From Hypholoma sublateritium FD-334 SS-4 (lineage: Eukaryota; Basidiomycota; Agaricomycetes; Agaricales; Strophariaceae), in NCBI GenBank assembly GCA_000827495.1, contig KN817669.1, positions 52,877-70,897 on the forward strand: DNA of 18,021 nt, given 5' to 3'. This document shows positions 1 to 9,672 of the stretch, in pieces (position 1 is the stretch's first letter; each line of letters begins with the position of its first letter). The notes under the pieces are model-generated. The model was not told where the DNA came from. It was given only the letters and a program-made list of their open reading frames with translations, and ran no database searches. The position numbers and the translations under genes are program-made.

Positions 1-188
1 AATGATTTATGTTTCTATTTATAAACTCACCGCCGGCTTTCCGCGGATGTTTTGTGTTTTTCTCAATGAGGAAGAAAGCTATTAATATAATTTTGGCAGA
101 TTTAGAAAGCCCCAAAAGAGGGCTACATTTTTGGTTTTTTCTATTTTTAGACCATATCACAAAATAGTACTAGGTATTTCTATCCTTA

Positions 189-430
189 CACAAGAAAAAC
201 CAGCAGCTGAGTGGATCTTTCCTAAATGTAGATTTTTTTAGAAATTTCGCAATTTTTACTGACTGTGGGAATTTTCAACTGTTCAAGCTATCTATATCTG
301 AATTTAGCAGCTGCCGGATCTATTTTTAAGCACAAGAAATGGGCAGCTGGCTGTATTTCTATCAGTTTCTATTATTTAAGCAATTTTCGCATTTTTGAGG
401 GACCGTGGGAATTTTTCAGGTCCTCAAGCC
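189..430 (+). repeat. Imperfect tandem duplication (about 141-bp period) inside the repeat arm
   Basis: Two diverged units can be lined up. Landmarks CACAAGAAA..GCAGCTG, TTTCGCA.TTTTT, GACTGTGGGAATTTT and TCAAGC occur at about 189-290 and again, about 141 bp later, at about 330-430 (the third as GACCGTGGGAATTTTT). The same structure is present in reverse in the right arm (about 17507-17748). A third copy of the GCAGCTG core occurs at about 306, between the units. Confidence 0.6.
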
Positions 431-547
431 GGCCTTGCCACCATTTTGCTCTTTTTTTCAAACTCAGCCACATGCCAGGTGATGCCNGCCATGGCATTGG
501 GGGCCCAAGCAAGTATTTACACTGGGCAAGCCTCAAAATTAGGCCTT

Positions 548-613
548 GGGCAGTTGCCTAAGGCCCCAGGCAACTTCCCTCCCGGATGCATGAACCTTAA
601 GTGGCAACTGCCC
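548..613. repeat. Nested hairpin at the inner end of the repeat arm
   Basis: GGGCAGTTGCC (548-558) and GGCAACTGCCC (603-613) are exact reverse complements separated by 44 bp. A second pair, GTTGCCT (553-559) and AGGCAAC (568-574), shares the left strand, so two alternative stems can form. The same structure is in the right arm at 17324-17389. Such fold-back near a terminus is common in transposon ends, but no function can be assigned from sequence alone. Confidence 0.6.
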
Positions 614-834
614 ATGTTTGATACATAATTACAGCAGCAGTGGTTGCAGGCGGGATGATGTATTATTTGTTCTCTATACAGCGTTGACCTAGTACCGACT
701 ACTTATCTTTGCGTCGTCGTGGGCGGTGCATAATTCCCGCCATGCCAGTGGAAGGTGTGCCGAACGCACTAGGTACCAGTAAAGACTGTTAAAATTTATT
801 CATGTAGGTCGACCAGAGCTTATGCAGGTGGACC

Positions 835-957
835 ATGGCTAGCCTCAACCGTGACACATTTTGCACGGCGTGCGCCGCGCGCCCTGAAAACCAATTTTTC
901 AACGGAAATTACTGTCGTAAATGTCGTGCAAATGGTAAAATGGCATTTTATAGCTAA
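835..957 (+). CDS. Possible small CxxC/CxxC zinc-ribbon-like microprotein (40 aa)
   Basis: An ATG at 835 opens a 40-codon frame ending in TAA at 955-957. The protein has Cys10-x2-Cys13 and Cys27-x2-Cys30, a spacing suited to binding one zinc ion, with aromatic and basic residues around the second pair (NYCRKCR). It lies tail-to-tail with gene A, whose stop codon is at 961. It could be a free-standing small protein, the last exon of a longer gene whose upstream exons I could not find between the repeat and 835, or a chance frame. The cysteine pattern is the only positive evidence. No family is recognised. Confidence 0.35.
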   Translation: MASLNRDTFCTACAARPENQFFNGNYCRKCRANGKMAFYS

Positions 958-960
958 ACC

Positions 961-3024
961 TCATACTAGCTGTAATCCGACGCTTATCATAACGGTCGTG
1001 ACGAAAATTCCGCATGCAGCAAGAGCTACTGGGTGATTGTGGTAGTTGTCGAGCGCAGCGCGGGCAAGCGTATCTTCATGGTTAGACTGTTCCGGGACAA
1101 GGGCAGCGTTCATGACCTCTCCATTCTCGTCGTAAGCTTCATCTAGTATCCGATGAGCTTCAAGGCCAGGTGGTGCAATCGGAGCAACGTCTACATCGTG
1201 GTCCGACGCGGAGTGCACAAGTTCTTCATCAGTGGGATCCACTTCGGATTCGCCAATTTGCTCCTCGTCAAAGACTTCCGCTGCAGCAATGAGAGCGTTC
1301 TCGAGCTCCTGCATCCTCCATGGCTGCTCTACGTACGCCTCTAAAATTCGATAGGCTTCCGCTGTCCTGGGAGAGTCGTTTTCGGATGGACCAGGGGCGA
1401 GGATGTCTGCGTTGTATGGGCGGTGGCCGTCGCTAATGGAGACAGCCCGGGGAACGCCATCTTCCCTTGGAAAGTCCTGCGCGTAAAATAAGCACTACTA
1501 TGGTACGCTCAGCTTCCAAATCATATACCTCGGGTGAGACCAGGACAATTGATCTAAAAATATTTCGTTGAAATATCAATCGACCCTTCCCGGCGATGAC
1601 GCCAGCTCCCTGAAAACAAGATGGGCGATGAATTTAAGTTCGACAGTGTACCAATAAATCGAGTGTAGACGCACCATTGCAATAGCTAGACGCACTATGG
1701 TCAATAATCATACAAGTCATTCGTGTATACGGGTCACATACTCGGTGGGTTATTAAGACCTAGGTCTGGTCGAGAACAAGAAACTGAAAGGCGCGTATAC
1801 TGAATACATTCTTCTGCCTGGAAACAAGGGATGACGTCTATAGACGGCTCATTTGGAGCCCGGCCGACATCGGGACCTTTCTTGTGGACTAGAGCAAGTG
1901 ACTTTCGGTCGTAGAACACAGCTTCCAATATGCCTCGGAATGGCCCATTGGAATGGGCCATCTTGATGGCGAATTGTTGTGTTTCGAGATTATACACTTC
2001 GACTGAGCCGGTCTCCGTCACGCCGACAAAGAATTTTCTGTCAGGGGACATCGTCCCGGCAGCTCTTTCAGATGTAAATCAGTGCTATGATTACTCCGAG
2101 TGAATATGAAAAAGATGGAGCTCACAACATTCTCGATGGGAGAATATCAATTGACCATCAAATTTTATTTGGATAAGAAGTTTCTATGGCACTGGCGGAC
2201 AAGGCACGCGTCGGGAAAAGCTGGCAGGAGCGTTATTAATTTACTCACAAAATACCGAGCGGAAAGGAGACGAGTAAGATGCCCTGTTCAAGGTAACACA
2301 ATCCCAATGGAGAATGTCCCGTAAACTCCACGAGCCTGTGTGGGATACTCTTATTGTAAAGAGACGCTCTGTGGAAATGCTCGTCTACGATTCGACGTCA
2401 CAAGAGTGGACCAAAAAGCAGAAAAAATACCACTCGCCCGAGAAAGGGTCTCCAAATGAGAACAACTTTCCGTCTATGACCCCCGATATCTCAGTCGCGC
2501 TATCGTCTATACAAAGAGCGGTGAGTTGCACTGCTCTTCTCTTGAACATGATCCTCCTGAGGTTAATTCTCCTGCGCGTTTCCGCCTCCTAAGAGCATAA
2601 AATTGAGGAATGATCAGAAGCGCAATTTGTTAATCAAAGAATTTAATCAGACTTGCTCTAGGACTCTCAAATGTTACAACGTGGACAATGCCAGTAGAGA
2701 ACGCGACTAGTAGTTGCCTCGGTAAGAACGGGTGCCAGAGTACGCAAATAATCTTGATGTAGCGCTCAGGGGCTTGGAATGTGCACTGAGAGCAAACGAG
2801 CGAGTGAGTGTCTGACAGTCCGTAAATCTATATGTTAAATGCATCGCGATTATAAGTATTACTGTGTATCATCGCGCGCACAACTGAAGCCATAAACCTG
2901 TACTCACGATGAGTTTGGCCGATCCCTCCACAACAGCAACATAATCTCCGTCAGAGGAGATGGATATTATGCTGATGTCGTCTTCATGCTCATTAGACTC
3001 GGCGAGGGCGCGATAGCACTGCAT
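961..3024 (-). pseudogene. Gene A: beta-propeller (WD40-like) protein with C-terminal membrane anchor, probably decayed
   Basis: A spliced minus-strand gene recognised by its similarity to gene B. Segments in order: 3024-2908 (strand motif ISISSDGDYVAVV, donor GTGAGT); from 2785 (VLWHPFLPRQLL and GIVHVVTF, matching gene B IIWHPWLRHDLI and GILHIASF); about 2595-2380 (CIDDSATE, DGKLFSFGDPF); about 2380-2265 (GILLVSFPLGIL, matching gene B HYIVVVYPLGIA); a short piece ending near 2130 (KLLIQIKFDG); about 2062-1785 (MSPDRKFFVGV, AVFYDRKSLAL); 1609-1529; 1476-961. The last exon is acidic and ends in a hydrophobic segment of about 20 residues just before the stop, a likely tail anchor. The frames do not join near 2380 (an extra base is needed after GAATCG) and the splice near 2265-2180 is out of phase, so this copy is probably broken, although draft errors could explain it. 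The molecular role is unknown; propellers usually act as protein-binding platforms. Confidence 0.6.
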
Positions 3025-3677
3025 CTTTGCGAAAGATTTAATCTGAACGAAGGCCTCCACGAGCTGTATCATCTTATATATATTCATCGTCACGGTGTAA
3101 ATTTAAAAGAGCCGCAATACGGCGGATTTCGATTTGAACTGGTTCGAAATAAATCAGACCATCGAAATGACAGGCCCATGGCCAGGAACGCCAGGAACTG
3201 CGAGACCACCTCACCAGCGCGCCAGACCGGAGGCTCTAACTTGAAGCTCATGATCAGTAGGTGTATAATCGGCTTCAAGTTCGTTTCCCCCCGCAATACT
3301 AGTCACAATACCGTTCCCTCGAGACCAACTCGAGGCTCGGATAACATGTATTGCAATCCGATGCCTGCGCGAAAGAGCACTGATGATGTAATAATCGTAT
3401 GAACTCGAAGCAATCTACGGAGGTGCATGCACAACATTATCTTATGGCCTGGCTACCACTTGTGGCATTTCGTGTTTCGGTCAGGTTACTCAGGAATCTA
3501 AAAATGTTTAATTCAGATCAAGGCAATGTGAGTTAATGAAATTATTTTCGCACAATTATTTGCAATGGGAGCACTTGGCCGAGAGCTCGAGCGGCAGTAC
3601 AGCCCTCGATGTAGCTGTTATTATGTATGTAATACGAATTAGTATAGGTAACGACTTTGCGGCAAGCATCACAAAGC

Positions 3678-3941
3678 TTACCTTTCGATGGCTCTTTCCA
3701 ATATGGCTTTCGTTCCAGACGGACGTGAACGCAAGCGTACTCGTTTTCCCAGAGAGAAAATAATCAGCTCCCCTCTCCATGAAGTGTTCGTGCAAATTTC
3801 TGATAAATTGAAATTGACGTCGACGGAGTCATCGAAATAGCTGTAAATAATGTAGTTCTCTTTGACGCTGCCCACAATACATATTGCCGAATGAATAGGC
3901 ATGTGGTTCTTGTTGGAGAAGATGTGATCGAGACTCATCAC
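3678..3941 (-). CDS. Doubtful short open frame, possibly a first exon
   Basis: An ATG-initiated minus-strand frame of 87 codons. Near its end lies a consensus donor, GAAAG|GTAAGC (about 3680), which could splice to an acceptor (ACAG) near 3617 and add about 23 codons before a stop. The protein has no recognisable domain, signal peptide or membrane segment. It lies upstream of gene A in the same direction but does not resemble the N-terminus of gene B, so I do not join it to gene A. It may be a chance frame. Confidence 0.15.
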   Translation of the reverse strand: MMSLDHIFSNKNHMPIHSAICIVGSVKENYIIYSYFDDSVDVNFNLSEICTNTSWRGELIIFSLGKRVRLRSRPSGTKAILERAIER

Positions 3942-4374
3942 AGGGGGGGAGTATGGGCGATTGATAAACCACGTAGCCTTGACGTTCTGCCTTACACGAC
4001 CTGAAGGGAAAGTCGGATAATGAAATCCTACGATTTGAATTACCTAGAAAGTTAGGAAAATAAGCCTCGTGTTTATGTGCAATTAAACCGGGAGAGTACT
4101 AACTTTTTTTCGTCTGGCCGGTGGCGGAGACATAATTGCTCTACCAGTAAGACGGTTGATTCGGACGAGAGCCTTCATTCATTACAGAGAGTGATATTCA
4201 GTTTCTAGGTCTCCGTGAGTCTTGAAACTCTTAAAACGTACCATACAAGTGCAGCAGAAATCAAAGTGGAGCGTACACGAAATGTATGTCCTGCCTTTTA
4301 ACTCGTCCTTGGATCGCAATAAATAGTATTAAATCCATGATGTGCATATGTGTACAGGCATTTGGCCTCTGGTA

Positions 4375-4400
4375 ATGCGTACGTAGTACTACGTACGCAT
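4375..4400. repeat. Perfect 26-bp palindrome
   Basis: The sequence reads identically on both strands for 13 bases either side of 4387/4388, with AGTACT at the centre and GCGTACGTAGT as arms. It does not extend further. It lies about 330 bp past the stop codon of the transposase, in otherwise AT-rich DNA. It could be a subterminal transposase-binding site, a fused double terminus or excision footprint, or a dimeric regulator site. Confidence 0.9.
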
Positions 4401-4731
4401 AGATTGTTATGGGCGGCTGAATCTTGACACATTCGTCTTCCGGGGTCCTCAAGGCCTTTTTAGGTGGTATACGCCGCTATAGAATTTGCTCTCAGTAGCG
4501 AGTGATTTAATGTGATTCAAAATCCTCGACCGAATTGTGGGAATCACATAACTACTGCTGGCATACGGACCATCAGCGGCTGGCCGGATCGATGTTGTAG
4601 TATAGATCTGGCAAGGCCATCGACTAAACAGTGCTCCACTTCAAATCACCTTCAACGCCTTCTTTCATAAGCATGTTCGTCTCATCGCTACATAAGAGTA
4701 TAGCTATTTATTGTGATTAATAACCCATGAT

Positions 4732-7700
4732 TCATGATTGAGAAGGGCCATATGATAGCATGAGCTAGTTTGAATATGGATTAAGGTCAAAGGAAATTCA
4801 AGTGATTAGATAAAAACTCACCCGTTCTACCGGCATGATGTGAATGCAGTCTACCTCTGGAATGGATGTAACAGCACAATGGGAGACAATATCCGAAAGC
4901 CTGACCACACGCCGAGCGTCCTTGCTTGCCGCTTCGCATAGAAATCCAGCCGCAAATCCGTATGGCAAGTATGGATCCGCGAAGTCTGGACGATTTAGGA
5001 TTGGGTGCTCGTGAACCAGAAGGTACCAGCTGTAGGAATAGCGGAAGATCTTATCAATGACGCCCATCTTGTTTTTGTCCGAAGAACTGGATCTATCTGT
5101 GAATATAATGGAGCTATCGCGATAGTGAGTGGAATCAAAAATCCCAAAACATACTCCCTTGAAAGATATTTGAGGTATATACACGACACATTCATTGATA
5201 AGATCCGGGTTGTTTTCGGTAGCTCGAAGAAGCTCTAGAACTTCGATTTCTAGCAAGGCGGGATGTGATGGCTTCATGTTAGATATATCATAGATGTTTT
5301 CCACGTCCAAAGACTTGGCAAGTTTAAATCCCCGGACGTCCTCTTTCTCGATGGAGTCCATGGTCTCAATAATCTCATGAGCTGCCTTTTGCACTTGTTC
5401 ATCATCACGAATGAGAGCCAGAATATTGGAATATCGTACGGATGCTTGTAGCATAGTACCGTCTAGCTGCCCTAAATCATGTCCGATTAATATTGCTGGT
5501 CGTAGTTCATAGCTAAATTAAGTGGCGTACCTAATATGTTATTGGTCTGGATCCGATGCAAAAACCCAATATTGCGCTCGAAGAATGGCGCGCTGTGAGA
5601 ATGAGCGGGCCCAAATCTATCCATTATATCTCCAATATGCAGAGCGGCATGATGGTTTGGTCGCAAGGAAATATGTGGAAATAACACTCGCAACCCTTCT
5701 AGATATTTGGTCATATTTAAATCATATTCTTGGATCTGGGTAGGAGTACAAGTTCTCATGTTTGCAAGACGCGCAGACGTGACAAGGTGCATAAAATTTT
5801 TGACAAGTTCCTTTTTTCTGCCGGGTTCGTCCTTCCACAGCCATATCAAAGTGACCGGAAGGTGGACAGTGCATATTATTCTCCAATTATTTGCGCAGAG
5901 TTTTCCATGCTGAGCAGTGCCCCAATTTCGAGGCGCAGGGGTTATCCAAGAGGGAGTCTGACAACGACTCATATCTCGCCAGACACGATCCATGACGTCC
6001 TTTCCTAACACGGCATATTCTTGCTTTGCACTAATCCCAGCGCTTGCGACGTACGGGAGCAATAATTCGCGGGCCATCATATCATTATTGATCTAAATAA
6101 GCCATTAGTTTTGGCACAAAAGAAAAAGTATACTCAGTAGCTTGCTTACTGCTGCAACAATTGTATCGTGGAGAGCGCTCTTGGACATTGCATGTGGTTC
6201 TAGACCTAATATCGAGCAGACATCTAGATAAATCACACGATTTGCTTCTCTAAATGCTTTGATGTTATCTTCTAGAAGCGGCGACAAAAGGTTTCGGATA
6301 ATTCGGCTTATTTTTTTGGGGTCCTGTGTATTGAAGTAAGAAGGGGTAGGTATCGATGGGTCATCCTCAACGTCTGCGCTTCTGTCATTCATATCTGGCT
6401 CATCTATATCTCCAGTGTCATCCTCGCGATCCTCTTCTTCCTGTCCAAGTTGTTGTAAGACTATGCTATCATCAGCAAACTCCTCCAAGTTTTCCTCGCC
6501 GTAGTCTCCTTCCTCCGAGCTATGATCGTCTTCCAGGTTGCTTTCCCCATCTTCTTCTTCCTCCACATTCAACTGGTATCCCGACCCTGGTTCAACTTCA
6601 TCCATCTGAGAATCATTTATATCTACTAGGGTAATTTCTGTCGTATCTTTCCTCTACATGGGATTGTGAGTTCTGCTGTTCCGCACACTGAAAGACGCAA
6701 CGATTATTTTACGTACCCAAACAAATATATTTACTGCAAGAATCCACCGTGTTCCAACAATCTCGGAAGTGTTCCCTCCTCTGATATCATACAATGTGCA
6801 TATAGAATGTAATACATTCCGAGCGAATTCGAGAAGTTTGAACAGGAGGGACGGCGGGTTTTCGTGCAAAAGTTTCACACATTTCTTAATCCCTACCCGG
6901 CGAGACTTGGAAAAAGGAGCTTCGAACTGATCATTGCTCTCCAGAGGTATGTATCCATCGACTCCATCATGTTCAAGATCTATTTTATATATTTCGCGGC
7001 AGTGCGTTTGCAGTAGTCCCAGGTCGATGGCGTGCATGCCGTCAATCACAGTAAACATTGTGGGGTCGAAATAAGGAAGATCAAATAGGGCCGACCACCT
7101 CCAACCGAATGCTGAGAAGATTCGCTTTCTATGTTCCTCGTTTGGAGCATCTCTCCACATAGTTGCAAACTCTCTAGAATCGGCCCAATTTTTTAGTGGA
7201 AATTTATGACGATTCAAAATATTAATATCATCTTTGTCGAGATCACAGAGGGGACACATATAATGGGCACCGGGAGCTGCTGCATAGCCAATTATCTGGT
7301 GGGCTCCCAGCAGATCGCAGACAACAGGGACTACCATTCCTTTCACATTTCGACCCAGCCTGTATTTGAACGTTCGCGTAATAACCACTCCTGGTTCCCA
7401 GAGGACAAGGAATTCATTCACGACAAGTTGAAGATAATGATTCATGTCAGTCAGCGAAGGTTTATTTGGCCCGGGAATTATTCCAGTCAAGTATAGGTTT
7501 TCTGGCAGATGTCGAACGTTTGGGGGAAGGTTCAGCAATACAAGCCAGATACCAGTCGAAGATACACTCTGCTTGGCTATTTTATTTCCAAATGGATTGA
7601 AGCTGTCGACCGAGAGGCTGAACACAAGTCGAGCTTCGGACCCAGGGCCAGGGTAGAACCTTTTACCAGAGGAATCTTTTAGACTCGAAAACACCTTAGA

Positions 7701-8876
7701 CAACCAAATATCATCTACAGACTCGGGTGCCAAGCCTGATGTATAAGGACGGCTGGCAATCATGTCTTCAATACCGGGTCTAGATAATAGGCGCCCTAAC
7801 CATGATTTAAAATCGTGATGGCTATATATTTTTAAAGGTATGGCCCTCTCCGTACTTCCATCGATGCGCCGTGAGCCCCACAGTGGTTCCCCGCAAATTG
7901 GGCTCTCTGCCGCTGACTTGTGCGTGCAATTCATGATATTTCTATCCATAGTCCGTAGAGGATATAGACAATGGCAACGAGGGCAGCTCAGAAACTTAAT
8001 CACCGTTGGATTGACATTGAAATATGATACACAAGTGTCCGGATCTTTAGGAACCAGATGTATGATTTCCAACGCCGCAGGGTTGAGTTTGAGTATATTC
8101 GCTATCCCAGCCAAATAAATGCGAACAGCTCTACGAGGAACAAAATAGATATTTTGTAAAACAAGAGACAATACAAGCGCCGTTTTCGAGGTAAGGTCGC
8201 GAGGGCCTCTTTCGTAAAAGTATCTATCTTTAGTAGAAAATGTAAATGAGTACGGTTAAATCGTAGCTGGATCTGACCACGACTAACCAGTATTCACGGT
8301 AATGGCTCCGTTGGCTGCAAAAGTTCTATCTTCTCCTCGTTGCTGGCTCCATGCAAGACCTTTCTGTCTATTGATGTATATTAGCTCGTCTCGTATCGCG
8401 TCAAGTACCAAGCTCTGCTCGAAGTCGGGTTCTAGTCTGTTGAGTTTCCCAAGCATAGTGCAGTAACCATTCTCAGCCGCCAAGAAATTTTCGTTCCTTT
8501 GTGAATTTGATTTCAACGAATATCTTCCTGTGTTGGCGCGCTGGATTTCCTCAAGCGATGGCTTTTCATATGGCCCGTTTAGAATGGGGTCATTTTCGAA
8601 TATGAGAGGTAAATCTGCAGATGAAACGGGCCAACTAGACAGCCACTTAAATTCTTTCAGGACCTCGCTTATCACCTGCATTTTGTGGTTTATTGGCCAG
8701 CCCATCGAGGGTAATTGCTGGATGGGAGATGACTTGGATCTGAATCCCCGGGAATCTTTCATGTGGTTCCCCTTCGTAGAATGTGGGACAATGTTTCCAG
8801 GACCTTCATACTTCCCAGTTGTCGGGTTGAGTGTCGTGCAGTACAACGGGCAGCGGCAAAGTGATGTCTTTGGCAT
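4732..8876 (-). CDS. Tnp2-type (CACTA/En-Spm-like) transposase, six exons, apparently intact
   Basis: A DDE-type cut-and-paste transposase of the Tnp2 family (Transposase_21). My exons are 8876-8288, 8206-6735, 6653-6150, 6092-5531, 5471-4822 and 4764-4732; phases agree at every junction and no stop interrupts, giving about 1269 aa. The N-terminus has a cysteine cluster CRCPLYC followed by a conserved PG..V..ST..NH region. The catalytic core shows SVDSFNPFG (first Asp), VVCDLLGA (second Asp), a zinc knuckle CPLC and VIDGMHAIDLG. An acidic, Glu/Asp-rich stretch of about 90 residues follows (6605-6330). The C-terminal region carries PNHHAALHIGD and HSAPFFERNIGFLH, typical of this family in mushrooms. 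The last exon restores the ending HIMPVER|LMLSYG. The exact splice at 6735/6653 is the least certain. Element ends and target duplication were not found. Confidence 0.88.
4732..8876 (-). mobile_element. CACTA-like DNA transposon (core only; ends not located)
   Basis: The transposase gene marks a class II element inserted between paralogous genes A and B. The element must extend beyond the coding core, into 3025-4731 on one side and 8877-9672 on the other, because both stretches are gene-free. I looked by eye for CACTA/CACTG termini and matching inverted repeats in these flanks and found none I can defend. An uninterrupted transposase frame suggests a fairly recent or still active element. Confidence 0.7.
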
Positions 8877-9672
8877 CAGGATTCAGGAATATTGACCGGT
8901 TTGATACCAGGCCAGCGGCACTTGATAGCGAAAAGTTTCACAGCTATATATCAAGTGGCAATTGCGAGCTGCTGAGACTTTAGATCTAGAGTAATCATAC
9001 ATAGGGCGTCGGGATCACGTGAAGGATCAATCGATCACCAACGTCAAACAATTTGCGACGAACGTTCAACATCATCACCTAGCACCAGTACCATGCTTTG
9101 GCTTCGGTTTTAAACCAGTCATTGTCTCTCCTAGAAGTCTCCTCAAAGAGTTTTGGCTTTCGACTCGCAGACTAAGGGTGCTATAGTTCTGTCGCTCTGA
9201 ACTTGAACCTATGGAAGTGCTTCGCAGGTAGAATCATTCACCGTCGTGTTTAGACAATATACTTAGAAGGTCTTTATTTTTGACAGTGAATAGTGCATCT
9301 TCTGCGCTCCCTATTCCTGTATCAAAATATCACAGTCAAACGCTGTTGGATTGTACATGTTCTTAGCCCGCGACCCACTTACGGCGTACACCCTCACGAC
9401 ACGACACGGCGCTCCCTCGAGGTCTTGGAATGGTTGGATCTTAGAATCGGAGTTATGTCTTGTGAGCAACTATAGCCAAGAGTTTCCTTTCTCGCCTGCT
9501 GATCTACAAATCATTATCCAGATGAAATCGGACTCGTAATCAAGGACATCGTATCTGTCGCCTCAACAATGCCTCGAGGCTAATCCACCTCTAAGCGAAT
9601 CTTCGGGGCATATAGGCGGCTGAATATGTAGGAGATGTAATCTCTAGGTGGTAGCGCAGATTTTCTTCTGCG
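8877..9672. other. Gene-free stretch between transposase start and gene B
   Basis: No open frame here has recognisable content. It should hold the transposase promoter, the unseen 5' end of the transposon and the promoter of gene B. Short frames at 9293-9539 overlap each other in different phases and lack splice logic. I see no clear TATA element or terminal repeat. Confidence 0.5.

Larger units (their letters stand above)
1..646 (+). repeat. Left arm of a long inverted repeat (AT-rich dispersed repeat)
   Basis: Position k in this arm pairs with position 17937-k on the other side. I compared the two arms across their length and found no mismatch or indel, only an N at 486 where the right arm has a G-C pair. 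The sequence is AT-rich with GC-rich islands and holds no convincing protein; its small open frames have no recognisable motif. The inner edge reads ...ATACATAATTACA followed by GCAGCAGTGGTTG. The TG...CA bounded part would end at 633, which resembles an LTR terminus, but the identity continues 13 bp further. The outer edge lies beyond the window start. It could be an LTR, another repeat unit or a very long TIR; the family is not recognised. Confidence 0.95.
3025..4731. other. Stretch between gene A and the transposase: no convincing gene
   Basis: This 1.7-kb stretch is AT-rich and holds only short open frames in all six readings. It should contain the promoter of gene A (just above 3024) and the 3' end of the transposon, but I could not identify a terminal inverted repeat with a partner beyond 8876. 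The features worth noting are an 87-codon minus frame at 3941-3678 and a perfect 26-bp palindrome at 4375-4400, both listed separately. Confidence 0.5.

Noticed and set aside
265..628. Overlapping open frames inside the repeat arms (98 and 77 codons, present in both arms)
   Set aside because: They are identical only because the arms are identical; composition is low-complexity, they overlap in two phases and carry no motif.
3556..3795. Minus frame of 79 codons overlapping the 3678-3941 frame
   Set aside because: Different phase, no splice logic, no motif.
9281..9294. GTGAATAGTG, read as a reverse CACTATTCAC transposon terminus
   Set aside because: No matching CACTATTCAC on the other side of the transposase, so it cannot be supported as a terminal repeat.
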